Positions 1-9,160 of a DNA stretch of 64,000 bases are shown here, in pieces; position 1 is the first letter of the stretch, and the number at the start of each line of letters is the position of its first letter. The notes beneath the pieces were generated by a model. It was not told where the DNA came from and searched no databases. It saw only the letters and a list, made by a program, of their open reading frames with translations. The DNA is taken from the NCBI GenBank assembly GCA_036924835.1, contig JBAGRR010000001.1, forward strand, positions 1,612,001 to 1,676,000, in the 5' to 3' direction. Source of the stretch: Nitrobacteraceae bacterium AZCC 1564. GTDB taxonomy: Bacteria > Pseudomonadota > Alphaproteobacteria > Rhizobiales > Xanthobacteraceae. Made by a program: the position numbers and the translations under genes.

Positions 1-896
1 GGAAGTCGCTCCCGAACGTCGGCATTGGAAGCGGCGGCATCATCCGTCGTGGTAGCAACATTGTCGATCCTAACAAGATCCCATCCTTTACCGGAGGCGG
101 CGGCTCGATGGCTGACAATGTCGGTGCAGGCTTGACCGGCAACGCTTTCTTGGCGGCTCGGCGCGCTCGCTTCGCTAAGGAAATCAAGAACGATCCGAGC
201 CTTGCGATGCACCTCGCAGCCATGCAGGCAACCGAGGGTTCCAGTAGGGGCGGAACGATCGAGAGCTTGATGAACCGAGCCGACATGCAGGGAAAAACTC
301 TCCGGCGGATGCTCGGCTACAGTGCTGATGGTCAGATCAATCCGAGAAGCTTCTACGGGCCCATCCGTCGAGGCGAACTTGGCCCCGCCATTCGTCGACT
401 CCAGAACAATCCGAAGGAGTTCGCGAAGTACAATGCTTTCACGCAGCGGGCTCTCGCAGGCGGCCATGTCATTGGTGGATACACCGATCAAGGATTAGCC
501 ACCGATCCCAACGGATCAGCGCGCACCGGCATCAGGGGCTTCAAGATCAGCCCGAAGGACGGCAACGAGTTCACCGACTGGGTTGGCCCCGGATCGATGT
601 GGGGTCGAGGTCGTCAGGGTGCGATAAACTATCGCAAATTCATCGAAGACAACATCTCGAAGACCCCTGACACTGCGATCAGCAAGGTGCCATCGCCAGC
701 GGAAACAATCCAGAACGTGCCGCAGGCACCTCCGCCTGGACTGCGAACTGATGCCGGAGGCGGAGGTCGCGGATCAGTTGCTATCCACATCAATGGCAGC
801 AACTACGATCCGGAAACTCTGGCAACGCTGGTCCAACGTCGCATCGACGAGTCGATGAATTGGCGAACACACGACACCGCATCCGAATACACGTAA
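1..896 (+). CDS. Phage-like protein, C-terminal part (5' end outside window)
   Basis: The reading frame is open from the left edge, so the first ATG at 108 is probably internal and the gene continues out of the window. About 298 codons are visible. A Gly/Ser-rich stretch precedes an alpha-helical region (LAMHLAAMQATEG, then ESLMNRADMQGKTLRRML) that loosely recalls cell-wall hydrolase or transglycosylase domains carried on phage tail proteins. A Gly-rich segment (GGYTDQG, WGRGRQGAINY) and a Pro/Gly-rich tail follow. Position upstream of two excisionase-like genes and an integrase supports phage or island origin. Tail tape-measure or virion-associated lysin is a guess from style and context; no catalytic motif is certain. 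Confidence 0.55.
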   Translation, partial: KSLPNVGIGSGGIIRRGSNIVDPNKIPSFTGGGGSMADNVGAGLTGNAFLAARRARFAKEIKNDPSLAMHLAAMQATEGSSRGGTIESLMNRADMQGKTLRRMLGYSADGQINPRSFYGPIRRGELGPAIRRLQNNPKEFAKYNAFTQRALAGGHVIGGYTDQGLATDPNGSARTGIRGFKISPKDGNEFTDWVGPGSMWGRGRQGAINYRKFIEDNISKTPDTAISKVPSPAETIQNVPQAPPPGLRTDAGGGGRGSVAIHINGSNYDPETLATLVQRRIDESMNWRTHDTASEYT

Positions 897-1056
897 CAAC
901 GAGTGAGGCAGTTCAAGTCACGCTTGCAAATTTCGGATCTTCGTTTTCGTAGCTGTTTGCGTGAGTGCAAATGGCTATGCAAACGAGCATCCATTAAGAA
1001 GTGACGATGTTTGCGAGTCGGTTGTATTGGATCACTTCGAACCTTAGGAGCAAAGA

Positions 1057-1467
1057 GTGTCGTCGATTGAAAAAAAGCCACTCAAGCCAGTGACGGAGGA
1101 CATTAAGGACGTCACCCCGACAACACCTCTTAGGCTAGAAACGGCTGCGAAGTTAGCGTTTCCGGATGGATCGATGAAACTCGCAGGATTGCGCCGTGAA
1201 ATTGCCCGTGGGCGCCTCGCTTATGAGGTCATCGCCGGTAAGCACTACACCACCCTGACAGATATCGAGGACATGAGGAGGCTTTGTCGAGTCGATGCAA
1301 GAGCCGCTGGCGCTAGAAGCTCTCAACGCGCCGCATCAGCTTTCAGGAGTTCAAGCGATGTCGCGTTCTCGGCAGAGGACGCGCTATCTCCCCAAGAGAG
1401 ACTTCGGGCCCTCTTGAGTCAAAGACTCCAGAAGCGGCAGAAGAAAAAGCCCGGCACTTCCAAATAG
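1057..1467 (+). CDS. Small excisionase/HTH-like protein of the integrated element
   Basis: A 136-residue protein starting at GTG 1057, chosen because AGGAG lies six bases upstream (1046-1050). Residues 25-75 (RLETAAKLAF, LRREIARGRLAYEVI, HYTTLTDIEDMRRL) have the pattern of a MerR/excisionase-type DNA-binding domain: a helix-turn-helix, then a residue-reading wing and a short helix. The C-terminal half is low-complexity, Ser/Ala- then Lys/Arg-rich. It lies between a phage-like gene and a second HTH gene plus integrase, so a role in excision or element control is likely. This is inference from fold and context; the family was not checked. Confidence 0.6.
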   Translation: MSSIEKKPLKPVTEDIKDVTPTTPLRLETAAKLAFPDGSMKLAGLRREIARGRLAYEVIAGKHYTTLTDIEDMRRLCRVDARAAGARSSQRAASAFRSSSDVAFSAEDALSPQERLRALLSQRLQKRQKKKPGTSK

Positions 1468-1772
1468 AAGTTTTTTATAACCTCGATAAGAGTAACGAGT
1501 TCTGGTTGGGAACGTTAGGCCCTTTGGCCCGCACTCGCCGTAGCTTGCAGTGGAGCAATTTGCGATATCACTCAGCAACGGAGGGCTTGCCGCGCAAATG
1601 AACTTATAGCGCCCTCCCTCTTATCCAAACAAATCGCGCCTAGATGACCAAAGCTCGCCGGTAGAGGAGTTGCCGCTTCATCGCGTGGACAGCTGCAAAA
1701 TGAAGCAGCACAATGCGTATCTGAGCGAAGTAAACTCCAATGCGATGATTATCAAGCGTTTCAAAATGGCCA
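1468..1772. other. Intergenic stretch within the integrated element
   Basis: About 305 bp between the two small HTH-like genes. I see no convincing coding region on either strand. The GC content is lower than in the chromosomal genes to the right, as is common in phage-derived DNA. It may hold promoters for the following small gene and the integrase, but I cannot point to a convincing -35/-10 pair. Confidence 0.4.
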
Positions 1773-2054
1773 ATGAACGACAATAACCAAACCGAACAAT
1801 CTCGATTTTTGGGCATCGCTCCACGGGGCTTATCCAAAGAGGACGCCGCAGAATATTGTGGATGTGAAACAAAATCCGCGTTCGACACCTGGGTGGCCAA
1901 AGGCATCGTCCCTGGTCCAATCCCCGGCACGCAAAGGTGGGATCGTAAGGCGATCGACTTCTACTTAGATCGGGCCTCAAACATCGTTTCCACCGCGCCA
2001 TCGGGCGGAGCTTTGGCTGGTTGGAAAGAACAACGGGCACGCCGTGTCGGTTGA
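1773..2054 (+). CDS. Excisionase-like small DNA-binding protein
   Basis: A 93-residue protein. Residues 18-68 (RGLSKEDAAEYCG, FDTWVAKGIVPGP, GTQRWDRKAIDFYLDRAS) fit the AlpA/excisionase pattern: a helix-turn-helix that opens with a 'LS..DAA.Y' helix, then a loop ending in a 'W....ID..LD' helix. Such proteins act as directionality factors or as regulators of the adjacent tyrosine recombinase. The integrase gene begins 34 bp downstream on the same strand, consistent with joint expression. The ATG at 1773 lacks a strong Shine-Dalgarno sequence. The specific role is inferred. Confidence 0.65.
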   Translation: MNDNNQTEQSRFLGIAPRGLSKEDAAEYCGCETKSAFDTWVAKGIVPGPIPGTQRWDRKAIDFYLDRASNIVSTAPSGGALAGWKEQRARRVG

Positions 2055-2088
2055 CTGATGTCCTGCTATTCGCGAAGATTCGAATTCA

Positions 2089-3207
2089 TTGGTGGAAATA
2101 ACAATGCGAATGAACCTCGTGGGTCTTTATTGGACGCAGGCTAAGCTGGCCAGCGGCGCACAGGTTAAATATTACTACGCATGGAAGAATGGCCCTCGCA
2201 TCAAGGCGAAGTACGGCACACAAGACTTTATTCGCGAATATAACGAGCACATTGCATCGCGAAAGAAGCCCGTACAGGGGTTGGTTTTCACCTTGATTGC
2301 CGAGTTCAAAGCCTCATCTGAGTTCACCAAGCTCAGTGAAAAGACGAAGAAGGATTATCTTCGGTACATCAAGCTAATTGAAGACGAATTTGGCGACATG
2401 CCGCTCGAAGCCGTTGAAGAGCCTGGGGCACGCGGTGAATTTAAGTCCTGGCGCGACGGCATGGCGGACAACCCTCGCAAGGCGGACTACGCCTGGACCG
2501 TGCTGGCTCGGATATTCTCCGTGGCCAAGGATCGGGGACGCATTTCGATAAATCCCTGCGAGCGCGGTGGTCGTCTCTATGAGAGCGGCGACCGACTGGA
2601 CAAGGTCTGGAGCGAGGGATCAATCGGCCGCATGATGGAGATCGCCTCCACTCCATTGGTCGACGCCATGATGCTTGCACTCTGGACTGGTCAGCGCGAA
2701 GGCGATCTGTTGAAGCTGAAGTGGTCGGACTATGACGGCCAGTACATCCGCCTTGTGCAATCCAAGACAATTAGGCATGGCAAGCGGAGCAAGGCAAAGC
2801 GGGTTACGATCCCGGTTAGCCGCCCCCTTAAGACCTATCTCGATGCACTCCAGAAGCGCGGACTGTTTCTCCTGATGAACACGCGCGATGAACCTTGGAC
2901 CGAGGATGGTTTTAGGTCGTCGTGGGGTAAGGCCTTCAATAAGTCAAAGATCACCGAAGATCTCACCTTTCACGATCTGCGCGGTTCGGCGGTCATCCGC
3001 CTAGCACTGGCCGGCTCTACAGTTCCGGAAATCGCAACATTCACGGGTCATAGCCTGAAGGACGTCGAAGCCATCCTGGATAGGCACTATCTCGGTCGCG
3101 ACCTACGGCTCGCGGAGAGCGCTGCGCGCAAGTTGGACGCAATGTTCGGAACAGAGGACTTCAAGCTAGGCGAAGCGAACGTTCATCGTACAGAAGCGTC
3201 TAAATGA
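2089..3207 (+). CDS. Tyrosine-type site-specific integrase
   Basis: A 372-residue phage/island integrase. Residues ~60-150 look like the SAM-like core-binding domain. The catalytic domain shows the expected signature: Arg in LWTGQREGD (~residue 205), HDLRG (~295), TGHS (~322) and the Tyr nucleophile in DRHYLGRD (~335). Start codons are ambiguous: TTG 2089, GTG 2092 and in-frame ATGs at 2104 and 2110 are all close together. The gene ends 66 bp from the 3' end of tRNA-Lys, the classic position of an integrase next to its attachment site. It is probably responsible for insertion of the element lying to the left. Family is clear; which element it serves is inferred. Confidence 0.93.
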   Translation: MVEITMRMNLVGLYWTQAKLASGAQVKYYYAWKNGPRIKAKYGTQDFIREYNEHIASRKKPVQGLVFTLIAEFKASSEFTKLSEKTKKDYLRYIKLIEDEFGDMPLEAVEEPGARGEFKSWRDGMADNPRKADYAWTVLARIFSVAKDRGRISINPCERGGRLYESGDRLDKVWSEGSIGRMMEIASTPLVDAMMLALWTGQREGDLLKLKWSDYDGQYIRLVQSKTIRHGKRSKAKRVTIPVSRPLKTYLDALQKRGLFLLMNTRDEPWTEDGFRSSWGKAFNKSKITEDLTFHDLRGSAVIRLALAGSTVPEIATFTGHSLKDVEAILDRHYLGRDLRLAESAARKLDAMFGTEDFKLGEANVHRTEASK

Positions 3208-3273
3208 CGTCTAAATACGGCGAAGCGTTCACCGTCTGATCCACCCAAACTCTAGCTAAGTGCTTGATTTGTT

Positions 3274-3349
<76 letters not shown>

Positions 3350-3471
3350 GGATCCAACCGGAGTGTCCGTTGCGGGATGGCGTCGTTTAGCAAAGCGAAA
3401 CTGTCATGTCCAGCAATGTGACCAGTTTTTCCGAACGAAAATGCGAAAGATTTTAGGGCGTTCCACAACAA

Positions 3472-3498
3472 GAAAGCCGCCGGAATCCGGCGGCTTTT
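3472..3498 (-). terminator. Rho-independent terminator after the Spy-like gene
   Basis: On the minus strand a stem AAGCCGCCGG/CCGGCGGCTT with a 3-base loop is followed by TTCTTGTT. It lies about 30 bp past the stop codon of the gene at 3530-4126. Confidence 0.75.
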
Positions 3499-3529
3499 CG
3501 CGGCCCGAAGACCACCTGTGCTGACAATT

Positions 3530-4126
3530 TTAGAGACGCTCGGAGCCTTCAGAGCCGCGGTGACGGCCCGGACCGCGATCCTGGTCGCCGTCGTCGCGCA
3601 TGCCTGGCTCGAAACCGCCGAAGCCATGACGGCGCCAGCCGTGCTTGCCGCCCATACGGGTCAGCATCGCCAACCGGCGCTTCTGGTTGTCATCGAGGCT
3701 CTTGTAGAGCGGATCAGCCGCGTCAGCGATCTTCTTCAGGCCAGCGGCCGTGGCTTCCATCCTGTCGGCGCGCTCACGCAGACGTGCGACCGGGTCACGA
3801 TTCTGTTCACGAGAGGCGTCAGAGCCAGCACCATCCTGACGGCGCTCAGCGCGGCGAGCGTCGCGTTGCTGCATGCGGGCGTTAGCAAAATCGATGCGCT
3901 GCTTGGCGAAGTCGCGTACCGCGCTCTCCACCGCGGGCCAGTTCTTCTCCTGCTCGGGCGTGAGCTTGAGACCGGCCTTCACGGCTGCGATCTTGGCATC
4001 CACGAAGGCTGCGCGATCTTCAGCGCTCATGCGTTGATGATGATGGTGGAAGCGATGCTGCGCATAAACGGCGCTCGAGCCGATAATCGCAGCTGCAGCA
4101 ACGCCGGCGAGGATGACTTTCTTCAT
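3530..4126 (-). CDS. Periplasmic LTXXQ/Spy-CpxP-like protein
   Basis: A 198-residue secreted protein. The start at 4126 gives a signal peptide (MKKVILAGVAAAAIIGSSAVYA) with GGAG upstream; the frame stays open to an upstream codon at 4168, which would bury the signal. After cleavage comes a His cluster (HRFHHHHQR), then LKLTPEQEKNW matching the LTxxQ motif of the Spy/CpxP family. Two long charged helices follow, with a Gly/Arg/Asp-rich tail. Family members are periplasmic chaperones or metal/envelope-stress sensors. The His cluster hints at metal binding, but that is inference. The gene stands alone between tRNA-Lys and the TRAP operon with its own terminator. Confidence 0.8.
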   Translation of the reverse strand: MKKVILAGVAAAAIIGSSAVYAQHRFHHHHQRMSAEDRAAFVDAKIAAVKAGLKLTPEQEKNWPAVESAVRDFAKQRIDFANARMQQRDARRAERRQDGAGSDASREQNRDPVARLRERADRMEATAAGLKKIADAADPLYKSLDDNQKRRLAMLTRMGGKHGWRRHGFGGFEPGMRDDGDQDRGPGRHRGSEGSERL

Positions 4127-4214
4127 GGGGACATCTCCGAGGTGAAAGTTCCTCGAGGATGCCACCAATCAACATGAACTCAACTTAAGCTTTGGCAAGC
4201 TAGCTGAACGCGCA

Positions 4215-5543
4215 TTAATACAACATGCCGAGTGTGCGCGGCAGCCACAGCGAGATCTCCGGCACGAAGGTTACGAGGCCGAGAAAGATCAGCATCGTTA
4301 GCAACCACGGCCATACTGCAACGGTCAGTTCGGTGATGCCCATTTTGGCAATACCCGATGCGACATAGAGGTTGAGGCCTACAGGCGGGTGGCACATGCC
4401 AACCTCCATGTTCACCACCATGAGGATGCCGAGATGCACCGGGTGGATTCCAAGTTTCACCGCTATGGGGAACAGGATCGGTGCCGTGATCAGCACGATC
4501 GAACTGGCTTCCATCACGTTACCCGCAACCAGCAGCAGAACGTTCACGAAGATCAGGAACGTCCACCAGTTGACACCGTGATCGGAAATCCACGCTGTCA
4601 TCTGCTGCGGGATTTGCTCGCTGGTCATCAGGAACGAGAACAGTACGGCGTTGGTAATGATGTAGAGGATCATCGCGCTCATGCTGGCAGAGCCGAGCAG
4701 GACACGCGGCACATCCTTGAGCGATAGGTCCTTATAGACGAACACCGCAATGAAGAATGCGTAGACCGCACTCATCGCTGCCGCCTCGGTCGGCGTGAAC
4801 ATGCCAGCATAAATGCCGCCGAGTACGATGACGATCAGCAGCAGTCCCCAGATGCATTCGCGGAAAGCTTTGATACGCTCCGCCCACGACGCACGCGGCA
4901 AACGTGGATAGTCATTCTTCCAGGCGCGATAGTATGTAGTCAGACCGAGCAGCGAAGCGAGCATGATGCCTGGAATAACGCCTGCGATGAACAACTGGCC
5001 GACGGACGCCGACGTCACGCGATGTCCATCCGGACCGAGCGCAACGCTGCCACCGGTTGCGACCGCATAGATCACCATCACGATGGACGGCGGGATCAGA
5101 ATCCCGAGCGCACCTGAGGTGGTAATAACGCCCGCGCCGAAGCGCTTCGGGAATCCCTGTGCCACCATCGCCGGCATCAGGATCGACCCGATCGCGATAA
5201 CGGTAGCCGGCGAGGAACCGGAGATCGCCGCGAACAATGCGCATGCCATCACGCCCGCGAGGCCGAGACCGCCGTACCAGTGGCCGACCATTGACGTGGC
5301 GAAATTGATCATGCGTCTGGCGACGCCACCATGGGTGAGGAAGTTACCTGCCAGAATGAAAAACGGGATCGCCATGATCTCGAAATTCTCGATCCCGGTA
5401 AACAACTTCAGTGCGACGGACTCGATCGGCACACTGGTCAGAAAAAACAGAAAGGTCAGAACCGTCAGGCCGAGCGCGATCGAGATCGGCATGCCGGTGA
5501 GCATGAGCGCAATCAGAAGAAGAAAGATAATGAGGGTGCTCAT
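4215..5543 (-). CDS. dctM: TRAP transporter large permease (DctM type)
   Basis: A 442-residue, almost wholly hydrophobic protein with about 12 membrane segments, the length and profile of DctM, the sodium-driven transmembrane subunit of TRAP uptake systems. Typical motifs include GMPISIALGL near the N-terminus, the GSSPATVIAIG loop (~residue 110), and GVIPGI and FTPTEAAA in the middle. It overlaps dctQ by 4 bp (ATGA), so translation is coupled. It should pair with the DctQ-like and DctP-like proteins encoded just upstream. The substrate is not readable from this subunit; C4-dicarboxylates or similar organic acids are the usual expectation. Confidence 0.92.
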   Translation of the reverse strand: MSTLIIFLLLIALMLTGMPISIALGLTVLTFLFFLTSVPIESVALKLFTGIENFEIMAIPFFILAGNFLTHGGVARRMINFATSMVGHWYGGLGLAGVMACALFAAISGSSPATVIAIGSILMPAMVAQGFPKRFGAGVITTSGALGILIPPSIVMVIYAVATGGSVALGPDGHRVTSASVGQLFIAGVIPGIMLASLLGLTTYYRAWKNDYPRLPRASWAERIKAFRECIWGLLLIVIVLGGIYAGMFTPTEAAAMSAVYAFFIAVFVYKDLSLKDVPRVLLGSASMSAMILYIITNAVLFSFLMTSEQIPQQMTAWISDHGVNWWTFLIFVNVLLLVAGNVMEASSIVLITAPILFPIAVKLGIHPVHLGILMVVNMEVGMCHPPVGLNLYVASGIAKMGITELTVAVWPWLLTMLIFLGLVTFVPEISLWLPRTLGMLY

Positions 5544-6121
5544 CGTGTACCCTCCGGGGTCGGGCCAATGGCCATATCGACCTCGACGCCCTCAACATGG
5601 GAGTGGTCGTGATGAGGAAGATCGCCGGTCCACCAATAGGACCAGGCGACCTGAAGGAAGCGAAAGCACATCAAGTACGAGCCAAGCGGGATACAGAGAT
5701 AGACAATCCAGCTCGGCAGCTCGAGATCCGGCGACGTCTGATCCGTATCCATCAGCCCAAGAACGAACTTTGCCCCCATCGTGCCGATGATGCCGGTAAA
5801 CAGCGCGCCGCAAAGCAAACCGAACGAGATGGTCAACTTCCTCCACTTCGGAGGCAGCTGCAGCACCAACACGTCGACACCAACATGGATACCAGTACGA
5901 ACCCCGTAAGCTGCTCCGAACTTCGCCATCCACACGAACATGAAGATGCAGAGCTCTTGCGCCCAGGAAAGATGGATATGATGGAGATACGGATAGAGGA
6001 AAGAGATACCGCTGCCGTAGCGGTGCAGAACCGCAACAAAAATAACCAGGGTTGCGCACGCCATCAGCGTCGCAATTAGAATCTCCTCGAGCCGATCGAG
6101 GATGCGCAGAAACACGCTCAC
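5540..6121 (-). CDS. dctQ: TRAP transporter small permease (DctQ type)
   Basis: A 193-residue protein with four predicted membrane segments and a central SWAQELCIFMFVWMAKFG stretch of the DctQ family, the small subunit that joins DctM. The start is GTG at 6121 with GGGGGA upstream. The cytoplasmic C-terminal tail is longer than usual and carries a His-rich motif (HHDHSH, ~residue 170); its meaning is unknown. It lies 161 bp after dctP, with a hairpin between them, and overlaps dctM by 4 bp. Confidence 0.9.
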   Translation of the reverse strand: MSVFLRILDRLEEILIATLMACATLVIFVAVLHRYGSGISFLYPYLHHIHLSWAQELCIFMFVWMAKFGAAYGVRTGIHVGVDVLVLQLPPKWRKLTISFGLLCGALFTGIIGTMGAKFVLGLMDTDQTSPDLELPSWIVYLCIPLGSYLMCFRFLQVAWSYWWTGDLPHHDHSHVEGVEVDMAIGPTPEGTR

Positions 6122-6235
6122 TGTCAGTCCCCCTACCCCCTGCGCCGATACGTCTTCGCGTTTTACGGTTCAATGACGGCTCAGAGCGCAGCCGTCAAGT
6201 TAACACCCTCAAATCACAACCGATGATCCAACAAA

Positions 6236-6262
6236 ACGGCCCGGACGGAACGCCCGGGCCGT
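6236..6262 (-). terminator. Hairpin between dctP and dctQ (possible partial terminator)
   Basis: A 9-bp perfect stem (ACGGCCCGG/CCGGGCCGT) with a 9-base loop, followed on the minus strand by TTTTGTTGG. It lies in the gap after dctP and before dctQ. It may stop most transcripts or protect the dctP 3' end, giving more binding protein than permease. Confidence 0.65.
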
Positions 6263-6282
6263 ATGTTATCACTTTGCCAATG

Positions 6283-7284
6283 TCAGTTTGTCTTGGCGTT
6301 GGCTTCTTTCTGGAATTCCGCAATCAGGCCCTTGCCGACGCGCGACGCCATTTCATCCGTAACGGGCTGCAACGCCTTGATCCACTCGGCCTTTTCTTCG
6401 GGCGTCTGATCATGGAACGTCGTGGTGCCAGCCTTCTTCATCGCCGCAATGGCATCGTCGTTTTCCTTTTGCGAGATGCTGTTGGCGAAGTCGGTGGCCT
6501 CGGCCATTGCCTTTTCAAGCTGCGGACGCACATCCGCCGGCAAACCGTCCCAGAACTTCTTGTTCACGATCACCGCGTAACCGATGTAGCCGTGGTTCGA
6601 AATCGTGGCGTACTTCTGCACTTCGTGCATTTTCTGAGTATAGCAATTCGATGGCGTGTTTTCATTGCCGTCGACAACGCCGGTCTGCATTGCCTGATAG
6701 ACTTCCGAGAACGCCAGCACCTGCGGAATGGCGCCCAGCGCGCGCATCTCGGCTTCCAGCACCTTGGATGACTGAATGCGCATCTTCAGACCGCGGAAAT
6801 CGGCAACGTGAATCATCGGCTTGTTGGAAGTCATGATCTTGAAGCCGTTGTCCCAATAGGCCAGTCCCTTGATCCCCTTCGGTTCAAGCTTCTTGAACAG
6901 GTCCTGACCGATCTTGCCCTTGGTCACCCGCGCCAGCGCAGCCTTGTCTGGCAGGATGTAGGGAAGGTCGAACACCTCGAATTCCTTCACGCCGAGCGGG
7001 CCGAACTTCGCCAGCGACGGCGCCAGCATCTGAACGGCACCGAGCTGGAGCGCTTCGACTTCTTCCTTGTCCTTGTAGAGCTGCGAGTTCGGGTAAACCT
7101 CGACCTTGACCTTGCCGCTGGTGTATTTCTCGGCAAGCTCCTTGAACTTCTCCGCTCCCTGGCCCTTCGGCGTATTGGGCGCGACCACGTGGCTGAATTT
7201 GATGACGATTGGCGATTGAGCCGAGGCCGGCCCAACAAGCGCAAGAGCCGCAAGCGAGGCCGCGGCCAGGATAAGCTTCTTCAT
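6283..7284 (-). CDS. dctP: TRAP transporter substrate-binding protein (DctP family)
   Basis: A 333-residue periplasmic protein with a clear signal peptide (first 22 residues, ending ASAQS) and GGAGG before the ATG. The DctP fold is shown by FSHVVAPNTPKGQGA near the N-terminus, the conserved ligand-anchoring Arg in LKMRIQSS (~residue 170), and the VVDGNENTPSN segment (~210). The last motif resembles C4-dicarboxylate and related acid binders more than sialic-acid or ectoine binders. It is the first gene of the dctP-dctQ-dctM operon. The ligand is inferred to be an organic acid anion. Confidence 0.92.
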   Translation of the reverse strand: MKKLILAAASLAALALVGPASAQSPIVIKFSHVVAPNTPKGQGAEKFKELAEKYTSGKVKVEVYPNSQLYKDKEEVEALQLGAVQMLAPSLAKFGPLGVKEFEVFDLPYILPDKAALARVTKGKIGQDLFKKLEPKGIKGLAYWDNGFKIMTSNKPMIHVADFRGLKMRIQSSKVLEAEMRALGAIPQVLAFSEVYQAMQTGVVDGNENTPSNCYTQKMHEVQKYATISNHGYIGYAVIVNKKFWDGLPADVRPQLEKAMAEATDFANSISQKENDDAIAAMKKAGTTTFHDQTPEEKAEWIKALQPVTDEMASRVGKGLIAEFQKEANAKTN

Positions 7285-7414
7285 GTTTCCTCCCGAGGGA
7301 TCATGGGGGACCGATACTGCACGGTCCCAAATTCCAGACAGACCGGATCATCGCAGATGCGCGCGGTCAAGGCTATTGCCCGTTAGAAGGGGCTCAAAGT
7401 TAATTGTTGCATCG

Positions 7415-7457
7415 CAAAAAAAACGAGGCGCGACACATGCTAGATGCGCCGCACCTC
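7415..7457 (-). terminator. Rho-independent terminator of leuA
   Basis: On the minus strand a 10-bp stem GAGGTGCGGC/GTCGCGCCTC (two G-U pairs) with a 13-base loop is followed by G and eight T residues. It lies about 27 bp past the leuA stop codon. Confidence 0.85.
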
Positions 7458-7484
7458 TATCGGACTACGATATAATTCAGGTCT

Positions 7485-9050
7485 TCAGTGGCCGGCCGCA
7501 GCCACCACAAGAGTGTCCCGTTGATGCTTCATGACAATCTTGTTGAGGGCGCTGAGGTAGGCTTTGGCGGATGCCACCAATGTATCTGGATCGGCAGCAC
7601 GCGCCGTCACCGAACGCCCATCCTGTGAAAGACGGACAGACACTTCCGCCTGCGCGTCAGTGCCCGCGGTGACCGCATGCACCTGATAGAGTTCCAGCTT
7701 GGCATCGTTCGGCACCAGCGACTTGATGCAGTTGAAGGTCGCATCCACCGGACCGTTGCCTTCGGCTTCCTCAATCTTCACCTGCCCGTCGATATCAAGC
7801 TTCATAGTGGCGCGCTGCGGACCATGCGTACCCGCAATCACCGTCAGCGAGACGAGATGGATACGATCGTGCGAATGGGCGATCTCCTGATCGACCAGCG
7901 CCTCGATGTCTTCGTCGTAAATATCCTTCTTGCGGTCGGCGAGCGCCTTGAAGCGCACGAAAGCATCTTCCAGCTGATTGCTTGCGAGCTTGTAGCCCAT
8001 CTCCTCCAGCTTGTGGATGAAGGCATGACGCCCCGAGTGCTTGCCCATCACCAGTGAGGTCTGTTTCACGCCGACGGTTTCCGGCAGCATGATCTCGTAA
8101 GTCTGCGCGTTCTTCAGCATGCCATCCTGGTGGATACCGCTTTCATGCGCGAACGCATTCCGGCCCACAATGGCCTTGTTGTATTGCACGGGGAACGACG
8201 TTGCGGCAGCGACGGCCTTCGACGCTCGGGTCAGCATGGTCGTGTCGATATTGGTCCAATACGGCAACTTATCGTTGCGAACCCGCATCGCCATCACGAC
8301 TTCTTCAAGCGCGGCATTGCCCGCGCGCTCGCCAATGCCATTAATGGTGCATTCGATCTGCCGGGCGCCGCCGCGCACGCCGGCCATCGAGTTGGCAACC
8401 GCCATGCCGAGGTCGTTATGGCAGTGAACAGAGAACACCGCCTTGTCGGAATTCGGCACCGTCTCGCGCACGCGCTTGAACAGATCGTAGTATTCCTCAG
8501 GCACACTGTAACCGACGGTGTCCGGGATGTTGATCGTCGTCGCGCCGGCCTTGATCGCGGCTTCGACGCATTTGCAGAGAAAATCGAAATCAGTACGGGT
8601 ACCGTCTTCCGAGGACCACTCCACATCATCGGTGTGATTGCGCGCGCGTGTGACTGACGAGATCACCAGTTCGTAGACATCCTGCGGCTCCATCTGGAGC
8701 TTGTATTTCATGTGCACCGGCGAGGTGGACAGGAACGAGTGGATGCGGCCGCGCTTAGCCGGACGAATGGCTTCGGCGCAACGGTCAATGTCCTTCTGGC
8801 CAGCGCGCGATAACCCGCAGACCACGGCATTCTTCGTGCGCTTGGCGATTTCCCGCACAGCTTCGAAATCGCCGTCGGACGCGATGGGAAAGCCAGCCTC
8901 GATGATATCGACGCCCATCGTGTCGAGCAGTTCGGCGACTTCGAGCTTCTCCTCGAAGGTCATGGTGGCGCCGGGGCACTGCTCGCCGTCGCGCAGGGTG
9001 GTGTCGAAAATAACGACGCGGTCCTTTTCGGACTGGTTCGGGGTGGTCAT
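7485..9050 (-). CDS. leuA: 2-isopropylmalate synthase
   Basis: A 521-residue enzyme that condenses acetyl-CoA with 2-oxoisovalerate, the first committed step of leucine synthesis. The N-terminal TIM barrel shows VIFDTTLRDGEQCPG (metal and substrate site), the HCHNDLGMAVANS metal-binding motif (~residue 208) and GIGERAGNAALEE. The C-terminal third (from ~395) is the regulatory domain that binds leucine. The ATG at 9050 is preferred over 9059 because AAGG lies nine bases before it. A leucine-rich leader peptide precedes the gene and a strong terminator follows it. It is a single-gene unit, separate from ilvIH and ilvC. Confidence 0.97.
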   Translation of the reverse strand: MTTPNQSEKDRVVIFDTTLRDGEQCPGATMTFEEKLEVAELLDTMGVDIIEAGFPIASDGDFEAVREIAKRTKNAVVCGLSRAGQKDIDRCAEAIRPAKRGRIHSFLSTSPVHMKYKLQMEPQDVYELVISSVTRARNHTDDVEWSSEDGTRTDFDFLCKCVEAAIKAGATTINIPDTVGYSVPEEYYDLFKRVRETVPNSDKAVFSVHCHNDLGMAVANSMAGVRGGARQIECTINGIGERAGNAALEEVVMAMRVRNDKLPYWTNIDTTMLTRASKAVAAATSFPVQYNKAIVGRNAFAHESGIHQDGMLKNAQTYEIMLPETVGVKQTSLVMGKHSGRHAFIHKLEEMGYKLASNQLEDAFVRFKALADRKKDIYDEDIEALVDQEIAHSHDRIHLVSLTVIAGTHGPQRATMKLDIDGQVKIEEAEGNGPVDATFNCIKSLVPNDAKLELYQVHAVTAGTDAQAEVSVRLSQDGRSVTARAADPDTLVASAKAYLSALNKIVMKHQRDTLVVAAAGH

Positions 9051-9113
9051 GAGGATCATCCTTCGGTCATTTTGCGCCGCTTCAGGGCGCGGTCAGGTTT
9101 CGGTGCTTCGTCG

Positions 9114-9160
9114 AACCCCTGAGTGCCCAGGCGCAAATGCCCAGACGGCCCTCAGGGGTT
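9114..9160 (-). promoter_or_regulatory. Candidate attenuator hairpin of leuA
   Basis: A perfect 10-bp stem AACCCCTGAG/CTCAGGGGTT encloses a 27-base loop. The 5' arm overlaps the last codons and stop of the leader peptide, so ribosome position should decide whether it forms. There is no T-run directly after it, so it may act through anti-terminator competition, Rho or translation rather than as a simple terminator. Confidence 0.6.

Noticed and set aside
3518-4177. Plus-strand frame over the Spy-like gene
   Set aside because: The minus-strand gene has a signal peptide, ribosome site and terminator; the plus frame has none.
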